This document shows, piece by piece, positions 1 to 5,139 of a stretch of DNA of 5,139 nt. The stretch covers positions 1-5,139 of the forward strand of contig JAKAOQ010000045.1 in NCBI GenBank assembly GCA_021812105.1, given 5' to 3'. The notes below the pieces were generated by a model. That model was not told where the DNA came from. It did no database searches and saw only the letters and a list, made by a program, of their open reading frames with translations. The position numbers were made by a program, and so were the translations under genes. The DNA is from Microcaldota archaeon (GTDB lineage: Archaea; Micrarchaeota; Micrarchaeia; Micrarchaeales; Micrarchaeaceae). Numbering within the stretch: position 1 is the stretch's first letter; each line of letters begins with the position of its first letter.

Positions 1-135
1 TCCTATAGTAAGCGCGAGCCATCGAATTATTGACCTTTTGGTCTCGAGGACTTCCTTCGTAAGTTTCAGGTTCCTGAACGTATGCTCACGTTCTATGAGC
101 CCGGACTCTATTATGTGAAGATCGCCTTCTTCCAT
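1..135 (-). CDS. N-terminal fragment of a small conserved-looking archaeal protein, function unknown
   Basis: An open frame starts at the ATG on the minus strand at 133-135 and stays open for 45 codons to the left edge, so the gene is cut by the window and its C-terminus is not seen. The protein begins MEEGDLHIIESGLIER and continues with a charged stretch, then KRSIIRWLALTIG at about residues 33-45. The alternation of Lys/Arg/Glu with Leu/Ile and the RSIIRWLAL segment look like real helical protein, not a chance frame. The segment is reminiscent of a small archaeal protein family that may be of winged-helix type, but I cannot name it with confidence. An in-frame stop lies at 181-183, so the only upstream alternatives are a GTG at 142-144 and a TTG at 136-138. 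It lies 139 bases downstream of the primase gene on the same strand, with its own TATA-like element, so it is probably transcribed separately. No function is assigned. Confidence 0.6.
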   Translation of the reverse strand, partial: MEEGDLHIIESGLIEREHTFRNLKLTKEVLETKRSIIRWLALTIG

Positions 136-166
136 CAAAAACACGAAACTACGTATTGCTTGCGGT

Positions 167-187
167 TTACTAACATCTTTTTAGTAA
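167..187. repeat. Inverted repeat, 7-base arms, in the left-edge promoter
   Basis: TTACTAA (167-173) and its exact reverse complement TTAGTAA (181-187) are separated by a 7-base spacer. The repeat lies just downstream of the TATA-like element at 191-200 and overlaps the predicted transcription start near 169, which is where archaeal repressors often bind. The arms are short and A/T-rich, so chance occurrence is possible. It is a candidate operator only. Confidence 0.3.
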
Positions 188-190
188 GAA

Positions 191-200
191 TAATTAAATT
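191..200 (-). promoter_or_regulatory. Probable TATA box for the left-edge gene
   Basis: On the minus strand this reads AATTTAATTA, the most A/T-rich run in the 136-274 gap. An archaeal start site about 25 bases downstream would fall near position 169, leaving a leader of about 33 bases before the ATG at 135. No clear Shine-Dalgarno sequence is seen in that leader. The rest of the 136-274 gap holds no credible gene and no strong U-tract terminator for the primase gene upstream. Confidence 0.4.
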
Positions 201-274
201 CCTTTCCGTGACGCCCTTGTTTATGTTTTAGGAGAACTCATACGTTTGGATATGCATAGGTTATTTAGTGTCTG

Positions 275-1207
275 TCAGGCTATTTTGCTCATAAGTTCTT
301 CCCCTATCAATTCGCGGGCCCTCTTTAGGGACAGAACGCGCATACCCCTGCGTTTTGCATAATTGCATTGATACCGTATGTATTGCTCGTTTATCCTCGT
401 ATCGGGATTCGCTTTCTTACACTTTTCTATATACTCGTTTATGCGTTTCACTGCATCGTCTACTTCAAGCTTGCGCACGTTCACAAAGTAGGGGGCCAGG
501 ACGAGATTGACTACCCTATGCCTGCCGTCCAGTATCGGATATTCGAGAAGTCTCTCTATCCAACCCCTACTCTTCCCGCTATCTACACTCGCTTTTCTGA
601 CTCTCGAAACAAACGGATTTTCTTTGTAGAACGAGACAACTTCAGGAGGAAGGTCATTTTTGCCTATAGGAAGACCTTCCTTTATCTTTCTCCTTATCGC
701 GTTTTCCATGATTGATGCAATTTCGTTCCTTTCAAGGAAAACTTTGCCCCCTTCCAGCTTTTGATTAACTAGATAAAACTCCTTCAGGTCTGGTCTGTTC
801 TTCGTATAGTCTATGAAATCCATTGAAAATAGAGCGTTATCCACAGATACCTTGAGGCCGAGTTCAAGGGACAGACGACGTATCTTGAGAACATCGGTTT
901 CGGTTCGAAGGGAATCTGCGCTCCTCTTTGCCTCGGCTCCGGCAAACTTGCCTATCACCCAAATGTCGTATGCGGCGCTTACAAGCATTCTGGAATAAAG
1001 ATAGGTAAGGAGGTAGTCCTTCTTTATGTAATTGCTTTCCGTATAGGTAAAGGTGTGGTTTCTTGCGTTGAGCAGCGTGTTGACGTGTTCCCTCGCCTGG
1101 GTAAGATGTACGTGGTCAACCTTCTGCAGGGACATGCCCTTGATTATAGATTTCGCTTCTTCGGAAAACGGGTATCTATAAGCAAAATCCAGTTCGTCGC
1201 TGTCCAT
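275..1207 (-). CDS. priL: DNA primase large-subunit-like protein: PriL N-terminal domain fused to a PriX-like domain
   Basis: This 310-residue protein resembles the non-catalytic large subunit of archaeo-eukaryotic primase, which partners the catalytic PriS to make primers. Residues about 9-185 match the PriL N-terminal domain. Visible landmarks are YRYPFSEEAK near the start, a helix SRMLVSAAYD (72-81), GKFAGAEAKR (86-95), ELGLKV (115-120), the DFIDY and FYLVNQKLEGGKV segments (130-156), and ENAIRRKIKEGLP (168-180). Residues about 210-310 do not look like the PriL iron-sulfur domain. They begin GWIERLLEYPILDGR (215-229), continue NLVLAPYFVN (234-243), and look like PriX, the all-helical third subunit known from Sulfolobus primase. 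Only two cysteines exist in the whole protein (263 and 281), so the four-cysteine 4Fe-4S site of standard PriL cannot form. The start at 1205-1207 is supported by a TATA box placed for a nearly leaderless mRNA. The family call comes from remembered motifs. Confidence is high for the primase PriL N-domain and moderate for the PriX assignment. Confidence 0.78.
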   Translation of the reverse strand: MDSDELDFAYRYPFSEEAKSIIKGMSLQKVDHVHLTQAREHVNTLLNARNHTFTYTESNYIKKDYLLTYLYSRMLVSAAYDIWVIGKFAGAEAKRSADSLRTETDVLKIRRLSLELGLKVSVDNALFSMDFIDYTKNRPDLKEFYLVNQKLEGGKVFLERNEIASIMENAIRRKIKEGLPIGKNDLPPEVVSFYKENPFVSRVRKASVDSGKSRGWIERLLEYPILDGRHRVVNLVLAPYFVNVRKLEVDDAVKRINEYIEKCKKANPDTRINEQYIRYQCNYAKRRGMRVLSLKRARELIGEELMSKIA

Positions 1208-1231
1208 GATCGAAGTTCACGCAAGAAAAAT

Positions 1232-1241
1232 AGATATATTT
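1232..1241 (-). promoter_or_regulatory. TATA box of the primase gene
   Basis: The minus strand reads AAATATATCT. Its centre is about 29 bases upstream of the ATG at 1207, so a start site about 25 bases downstream would give a leader of only a few bases. This agrees with the absence of any Shine-Dalgarno sequence before that ATG and supports the chosen start. A second A/T-rich run at 1281-1289 could be an alternative TATA element for either strand. Confidence 0.55.
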
Positions 1242-1305
1242 GCTTCTCGAACGCGCCACACCGATTTCAAGTTAGATACAATTAAATATCTGAACAATTC
1301 CATAC

Positions 1306-1326
1306 GGTAGAGTGCGTGCGTCTACC
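1306..1326. repeat. Inverted repeat or hairpin in the divergent promoter region
   Basis: GGTAGA (1306-1311) and its exact reverse complement TCTACC (1321-1326) flank a 9-base loop made of GTGC units. It lies immediately upstream of the deaminase TATA element at 1334-1339 and between the two divergent promoters, where a regulator could affect both genes. The arms are only six bases, so this is a candidate operator or hairpin only. Confidence 0.3.
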
Positions 1327-1333
1327 ATCCACA

Positions 1334-1339
1334 TTTATA
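1334..1339 (+). promoter_or_regulatory. Probable TATA box of the deaminase gene
   Basis: TTTATA is centred about 37 bases before the ATG at 1374. A start site about 25 bases downstream would fall near 1362 and give a leader of roughly 12 bases without a Shine-Dalgarno match. The AGGAG at 1341-1345 is too far from the ATG, about 28 bases, to act as a ribosome binding site for it. Confidence 0.4.
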
Positions 1340-1373
1340 CAGGAGTAGTAGGAAATGATGCTTTGGTTATGAT

Positions 1374-1967
1374 ATGAGGACAAAAGAGGTCAGCTTTAAG
1401 GATAAAATGGAACTTGGGGAGATGGTCCGGGGTCTGCTTCCACAATCAAACTGCTTGAAGAACCATACCGCAGCCGCAATCGTAATTCCAAAAGGGGATG
1501 ACTTAAGCTCTGGAGGCATAATTATATCTACGGGCACAAATTCGTGTGCGCCCCTGAAGCGCAACGCTGACGGAAGCTTGGGGCCAGAAAGATTCGAATA
1601 CGGAGAGAAACTAGAGGAATGCCCGAGGATGGCTATAAAGACCGGTACGAGTTATGAGCTTTGCGCACCGGTGCATGCGGAGGTAAGGGCGATTCTAAAC
1701 GTAAGGGAAAACGCGTTGCCATCCTCAGCTCTTGGCGAGTTTGCAGGTCATCTTAGAGTAAGCGAGGAAAGGATACTTTCGGTATTTACAGAAAAAGAGC
1801 TTGAGAGATTTAAAGGTGCCATACTTTATCTTGTTGGTCATTATTGGGCGTGCGACAACTGCCTGTACGTAGCCAAAACGGTGGGTATAGGCCCAGAAAG
1901 GGTAGTGCTAGACGAGATTACAGCAAAAAGCGTGCAGGCGAAGTATATACTAAACAATACCGTGTGA
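1374..1967 (+). CDS. dCMP/cytidine deaminase-family zinc enzyme
   Basis: This 197-residue protein carries the zinc-dependent deaminase signature. His101-Ala-Glu103 in CAPVHAEVRAI supplies one zinc ligand and the catalytic glutamate, and Cys160 and Cys163 in ACDNC supply the other two ligands. Ala159 replaces the proline of the usual PCxxC. TGTN at 53-56 fits the substrate-binding glycine/asparagine segment on the preceding strand. A further CPR (83-85) and the Cys97 just before HAE recall phage and bacterial dCMP deaminases, which often bind a second structural zinc. The likely reaction is dCMP to dUMP, which would feed the convergent ThyX-type gene whose stop lies 34 bases away. An in-frame TGA at 1356-1358 leaves ATG 1374 as the only upstream ATG start. 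The fold and catalytic site are clear. Whether the substrate is dCMP, free cytidine or another pyrimidine or pterin is inferred from the motif style and neighbourhood. Confidence 0.82.
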   Translation: MRTKEVSFKDKMELGEMVRGLLPQSNCLKNHTAAAIVIPKGDDLSSGGIIISTGTNSCAPLKRNADGSLGPERFEYGEKLEECPRMAIKTGTSYELCAPVHAEVRAILNVRENALPSSALGEFAGHLRVSEERILSVFTEKELERFKGAILYLVGHYWACDNCLYVAKTVGIGPERVVLDEITAKSVQAKYILNNTV

Positions 1968-1988
1968 GTGTCGGAGAATATTGGCTGC

Positions 1989-1993
1989 TTTTT
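1989..1993 (+). terminator. Short T-tract in the convergent gap
   Basis: Five T residues lie 22 bases after the deaminase stop codon in the 34-base gap between the convergent genes. Archaeal RNA polymerase can terminate on U-rich tracts without a hairpin, but this one is short. No matching T-tract exists on the minus strand for the ThyX gene, so its transcript may run antisense into the deaminase 3' end. Confidence 0.25.
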
Positions 1994-2001
1994 AGGCCGT
2001 T

Positions 2002-3810
2002 TCATCTCCTGAGCTTTTCCAGCTTGTTCTCTGTGCTGTATGACGCTGCAAGCCTGCCGAGGGGATAGTCGTTCATGTCGGCGAACGGTACGGTTTGGTT
2101 GTTTACGAGACCAGGATGCGCTTTGTTCATCTCGCTGTACATAGATTGCATCAATTTGCGATAGCTGGGATGTCCTTGCCTGCCGGTTCTCAGCTCTATC
2201 CACCATACATACTGCCTGAGATCTGCGCTTGCTATCCACCTAACCTTGTGAGCGAACGTAACACACGCTTCGGCATATTGTGGTGTTATTTTTACTGCAT
2301 CTTTGTACAAACTTTCCGCGGCTTCTATCGCGTCAACGAACTTGTCTTCAAAGCCCATATTTCGAATTATATCCGGGATAACGTAACCCTCGCTTATGCC
2401 AAACTTCTGCCGGATCTGGAGCGTGAACCTATTTCGCTGGAGATCGCGGAATACCCCTATGTCACCTATGAATTCCGCATCGTAGTTTGTAAGCTCGAAC
2501 GAGCGCGGAGGTTTGTGCCTCCTGTTTTCACGCCCTGACGCGGCTGCTTTGATTATGTTGTCGGAATTCAATGCTGCACCGATTTTGTCATTTTCACGGA
2601 GCATACGTATTATTGATTCCATGGGTGCATTGGTGTACGGATAGATTGTAGCTGCTGCAATCCTTGCGCGGGCAGAATCCTCGTCTTCGTAATGCAGCAG
2701 TTTCACCGAAGCGCCCTCTGCAGATTTGTTCGGACCTATTGCTACTTCCGCATTTTTGGCTAACTCGATTAATTCGTTCTCCCTGAAGCGCAAGAACTTC
2801 TGTTCTTCTACGCCGTGCCCCTCCATTACTCTTCTTATTAGTGGTTCGTCCTCTTTCATTAGTTCTTCGTAGCATTTGTTTGCGGTCTCTACCGAAGGCG
2901 GATATGCGCTGGATAGCATCTTTATTAGCGAATGATCCAGTGACCTATACGAAGCGAACCAGCCGAGATTGGTCATTGTTGAGGTAGGCAATAGTACACG
3001 TACAACGTCTAAAGATGCTGCCTTTATAGAAGTCCTGTATGCACGTTCTGCCTTCTTCTTTTCATTTTCAACGTCCACGCCGTTTAGGTGTTCTATTTCA
3101 GAAAAACGCACTTCCAGAGTTTTACCGGCAATGTTTACGCTGAATGGGAAATTTTCCAGCGGATAGATGCGCATAAGCCTTGAGGCTACCTGCGGCTGCA
3201 TCTCCTTAACCCTACCAAATAGGAGGTCGTTTACGTATGTATATTCATTGCCTATGGAAGAACCCAGTACGGCAGGATACGCTTTGTATAAATACAGACC
3301 ATCTGATTTTGGCCCGGTTATGAACCCTTCGTTGTCTACCCCGTACCTGTTAGTGAAATCGACATAGCGTGTTGACTTCTCTATGTATCCAGCGAGCCGG
3401 CCGTCCTCTACGGCTTTAGCTTCTACCTGATCTACGCCTTCGATTGCGATATGTGCGGAAGCGGAGTCTATAACAGAGTCGTCGCCGTATTCCGATAGCA
3501 CCCTTTTGAAGAATGAGTCTGATCTCGGCCCGCCCACCTTGAACTCCGAAGCTTTTTCTACGGCTTTTATGTAATCGAATATGCCGTCGTAGTACTCCCC
3601 CGTATCAGGATCTGTAACAAATTCTTTCAGAAAGAGGGTCCTGAGACTCATTGGTGACCTCGAGTACCTTGCGAAGAAAGCCGCCTTGGTGGTTTGTGGC
3701 AGGGTATTCCTAAGCACAAACACATTGCTGTCCGTATTTGTGAAAAACGGCTTAAGTATGGCAAGCTGCTCTTCATCATAGCGCTCCACGAATTTGGACA
3801 TACCAGGCAT
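2002..3810 (-). CDS. thyX: Long, tandem-domain ThyX-type flavin-dependent thymidylate synthase
   Basis: This 602-residue protein resembles the long form of ThyX, in which two ThyX-like halves are joined; ordinary ThyX is about 220-250 residues. ThyX transfers the methylene group of methylene-tetrahydrofolate to dUMP using FAD and NADPH, giving dTMP. In the first half, YGDDSVID (108-115) matches the GHxS-type helix, AIEGVDQVEAKA (122-133) follows, and GRLAGYIEKSTRYV (137-150) keeps the end of the ThyX motif. RTSIKAASLDVVRVLLPT (259-276) is typical of the long family. In the second half, RRHKPPRSFEL (430-440) leads to DIGVFRDLQRNRFTLQIRQ (450-468), which keeps the arginines of RHR but has Asn460 for His. 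ASADLRQYVWWIELRTGRQG (527-546) with SYRKL (549-553) matches the closing ThyX helices. The start at 3810 has a Shine-Dalgarno and a TATA box; ATG 3801 is too far from that site. Family membership is strong, and catalytic activity is likely but not certain. Confidence 0.8.
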   Translation of the reverse strand: MPGMSKFVERYDEEQLAILKPFFTNTDSNVFVLRNTLPQTTKAAFFARYSRSPMSLRTLFLKEFVTDPDTGEYYDGIFDYIKAVEKASEFKVGGPRSDSFFKRVLSEYGDDSVIDSASAHIAIEGVDQVEAKAVEDGRLAGYIEKSTRYVDFTNRYGVDNEGFITGPKSDGLYLYKAYPAVLGSSIGNEYTYVNDLLFGRVKEMQPQVASRLMRIYPLENFPFSVNIAGKTLEVRFSEIEHLNGVDVENEKKKAERAYRTSIKAASLDVVRVLLPTSTMTNLGWFASYRSLDHSLIKMLSSAYPPSVETANKCYEELMKEDEPLIRRVMEGHGVEEQKFLRFRENELIELAKNAEVAIGPNKSAEGASVKLLHYEDEDSARARIAAATIYPYTNAPMESIIRMLRENDKIGAALNSDNIIKAAASGRENRRHKPPRSFELTNYDAEFIGDIGVFRDLQRNRFTLQIRQKFGISEGYVIPDIIRNMGFEDKFVDAIEAAESLYKDAVKITPQYAEACVTFAHKVRWIASADLRQYVWWIELRTGRQGHPSYRKLMQSMYSEMNKAHPGLVNNQTVPFADMNDYPLGRLAASYSTENKLEKLRR

Positions 3811-3815
3811 TTACA

Positions 3816-3820
3816 CACCT
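3816..3820 (-). promoter_or_regulatory. Shine-Dalgarno sequence of the thyX-type gene
   Basis: The minus strand reads AGGTG, a five-base match to the archaeal 16S 3' end complement, with a 5-base spacer before the ATG at 3810. The next in-frame ATG at 3801 would be 14 bases away, so this site decides the start. Confidence 0.55.
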
Positions 3821-3850
3821 TCAGAAGTATCCAGAGACGCTAAGTTCTAC

Positions 3851-3862
3851 TTAATATATAAG
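3851..3862 (-). promoter_or_regulatory. Strong TATA box of the thyX-type gene
   Basis: The minus strand reads CTTATATATTAA, close to the archaeal consensus and the best promoter match in the window. Its centre is about 46 bases upstream of the ATG, predicting a start site near 3831 and a leader of about 20 bases that contains the Shine-Dalgarno. The core is nearly symmetric, so weak transcription in the plus direction is conceivable, but no gene lies there. The surrounding gap 3811-3960 holds no credible gene. Confidence 0.65.
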
Positions 3863-3960
3863 CGTAGTGGTGAGTTGCTATGTATACGAATCATGCTGCA
3901 GGACGATGATCAACACACCTTCCACTTATAGAAGAAATACTGAATATCGACTTGCCTCTA

Positions 3961-5064
3961 TTAGGGGAGCAGCGCTATGGATGTGAGTAGCCAGCTTAGG
4001 TACTTCGCGTTTTTTATCTCGCTCCTAAACCTCTCGTCCGAATCGTACATTACAAACTTTTCTGCTGCAGATTCGATCCATTTCTGGGCCTCATCCTCTG
4101 CGTATTCTATACCGCCATACTTGTAGATTAGGTCCACGATTTCATTTACCTCTTCTCCTGACTTCTCCTGCTTGCTCTTCATAAATATCCTGTCCATCTC
4201 CTTTCTTTCTGCCTCGGTCGCATTTTCAAAAACCTTGAGTATTACTATTGTAGGCTTGCTCTCCCATATATCGCTAAAAGGCTCCTTGCCCAACTGTTCC
4301 TTTGTACCTGTTATGTCCTTTATATCGTCAAGTACCTGAAACGCGATACCCGCTGATTCGCCTATTTCCTTTATAGCTTCGAGCACGCTTTTGCCCGCTC
4401 CTGCGGCAAGAGCGCCGAGCTGCATCGGGCCCCAAACGGTATAGGCTGATGTCTTGAGGTTTGTCATCTCTATGCAGTCCTTATAGCTTATGTTGGCCAG
4501 CGACCCGGCTTTTTTGAGCATGTTTATATCCATGCTTTCGCCGTAGTAGGTAAGACGGCCTATTTCGTAGAATTTCTTCCTTATCGCATCGGCGTTCTCG
4601 TATCCCAGATCACCTCTCCTGGAGTTCACGTAGTCTACGAGCATGTTCCACGTAATCGAAAGCAGCATAAGCGCGTCGTTCATCGTGTTCTCCTTTCCGT
4701 AGGCTGCGGTGTAGGAAGGTTTCTTCCTGCGCGAACCCGACTCGTCTATAAAATCGTCAGCCATCAGTATGAATTCTTGCGATAGCTGTACCAGAGCTGC
4801 GAGAAGTATGAGGTCATCCTTTTTAGCCCCGAGCGCCATGCCCGTGAGCATGAGATTGGCGGGCCGCCTAAAGCTGCTGTTTTCCAGGCGCATGTAATAC
4901 AGCAGCCTCTCCCTTTCATCTTTGCCCGCTACCGCGTCCACGTATCTGCTTACTATCTTCTTTATCTCTGATTCCATCTCTTCTTTGAACAGTTTCATGT
5001 CTTCCTTATCATCCGAGGTAGCACCACGCGGCAAAACGTAACGTATGTTTTTATTTACCACCAT
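3961..5064 (-). CDS. idsA: Trans-isoprenyl diphosphate synthase, probably geranylgeranyl diphosphate synthase
   Basis: This 367-residue all-helical protein extends allylic diphosphates with isopentenyl diphosphate. In archaea the C20 product feeds ether-lipid synthesis in the cytoplasm. Both aspartate-rich motifs are present: DDFID (103-107) followed by Arg112-Arg113, and FQVLDDIKD (242-250). Lys204-Thr205 in NLKTSAY and the SDIWESKPT segment (264-272) are the other conserved sites. Phe98 sits five residues before the first motif, the position where an aromatic residue limits archaeal enzymes to C20, so geranylgeranyl diphosphate is the likely product. The usual GGKRxRP substrate loop is altered to SSFRRP (63-68), keeping only the final Arg-Pro. 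The length is slightly above the usual 320-350, mostly from an N-terminal extension. The start is ATG 5064; a GTG at 5059-5061 is possible and better spaced from the GGTG at 5067-5070. After the stop there is only a pyrimidine-rich stretch as a weak terminator candidate. Confidence 0.88.
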   Translation of the reverse strand: MVVNKNIRYVLPRGATSDDKEDMKLFKEEMESEIKKIVSRYVDAVAGKDERERLLYYMRLENSSFRRPANLMLTGMALGAKKDDLILLAALVQLSQEFILMADDFIDESGSRRKKPSYTAAYGKENTMNDALMLLSITWNMLVDYVNSRRGDLGYENADAIRKKFYEIGRLTYYGESMDINMLKKAGSLANISYKDCIEMTNLKTSAYTVWGPMQLGALAAGAGKSVLEAIKEIGESAGIAFQVLDDIKDITGTKEQLGKEPFSDIWESKPTIVILKVFENATEAERKEMDRIFMKSKQEKSGEEVNEIVDLIYKYGGIEYAEDEAQKWIESAAEKFVMYDSDERFRSEIKNAKYLSWLLTSIALLP

Positions 5065-5100
5065 CCCACCGCAAACCTTGTGCGCGACACAGGTTGCACA

Positions 5101-5108
5101 TTAAATTT
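5101..5108 (-). promoter_or_regulatory. Probable TATA box of the prenyl synthase gene
   Basis: The minus strand reads AAATTTAA, centred about 40 bases upstream of the ATG at 5064, predicting a leader of about 15 bases. A second A/T-rich element at 5127-5134 (TATTATAA on the minus strand) is an alternative that would give a longer leader. An in-frame stop at 5101-5103 excludes a longer protein. Confidence 0.4.
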
Positions 5109-5139
5109 GCACTTGGTCTAAGCCCGTTATAATAAGATC

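Noticed and set aside
368..715. Plus-strand open frame of 115 codons opposite the primase gene
   Set aside because: It is antisense to a well-supported primase gene, has no family features and has no promoter of its own; it is a shadow frame.
1841..2239. Minus-strand open frame of 132 codons across the convergent gap
   Set aside because: It overlaps the ends of both the deaminase and the thyX-type gene in a different frame, and its composition is low in protein-like patterns; it is a shadow frame.
2095..2538. Plus-strand open frame of 147 codons opposite the thyX-type gene
   Set aside because: It is entirely antisense to conserved ThyX segments and shows no recognisable motif.
3880..3909. 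Nine-codon frame starting at an ATG about 25 bases from the symmetric TATA core
   Set aside because: Its position would fit a leaderless transcript, but nine codons with no conservation evidence cannot be supported as a gene.
3811..3960. Possible small RNA or tRNA in the gap between the thyX-type gene and the prenyl synthase
   Set aside because: No cloverleaf, stable stem or terminator-like tract is visible; the gap is explained by a promoter and leader.
1..5139. Insertion sequence, CRISPR array, toxin-antitoxin or defence module
   Set aside because: No transposase, integrase, regular repeat-spacer pattern or recognisable defence protein is present; all large frames are housekeeping-type enzymes.

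Overview
The window looks archaeal. Its genes have archaeal-type promoters: A/T-rich TATA boxes placed so that the predicted transcripts have very short leaders. The proteins include an archaeo-eukaryotic primase subunit and a short-chain isoprenyl diphosphate synthase of the kind that feeds ether-lipid synthesis. Arg codons AGA/AGG and Ile codon ATA are common. Moderate G+C, small gaps and divergent versions of core enzymes would fit a small-genome (DPANN/ARMAN-like, for example Micrarchaeota-like) archaeon. That placement is an inference and not secure. I see no mobile element, CRISPR array, tRNA or rRNA.

Layout, left to right. Positions 1-135 (minus) hold the first 45 codons of a small protein that runs off the left edge. 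Positions 136-274 are non-coding and carry its probable promoter plus an inverted repeat. Positions 275-1207 (minus) encode a DNA primase large-subunit protein: the N-terminal half looks like PriL, and the C-terminal half looks like the helical PriX subunit instead of the usual iron-sulfur domain. Positions 1208-1373 are a divergent promoter region. Positions 1374-1967 (plus) encode a zinc-dependent deaminase of the dCMP deaminase type. It converges, across a 34-base gap, on a long tandem-domain flavin-dependent thymidylate synthase (ThyX family) at 2002-3810 (minus). A 150-base gap with a strong TATA box follows, then a geranylgeranyl-diphosphate-synthase-like gene at 3961-5064 (minus) and its probable promoter at the right edge.

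How the genes fit together. The deaminase (dCMP to dUMP) and the ThyX-type enzyme (dUMP to dTMP) are consecutive steps of dTTP supply, and a primase gene sits beside them, so the left two thirds read as a DNA-precursor and replication neighbourhood. The prenyl synthase belongs to membrane-lipid synthesis and appears to be an independent unit. The two most interesting points are the PriL-PriX-like fusion without the Fe-S cysteines, and the way the ThyX signature is split between the two halves of the long ThyX protein.
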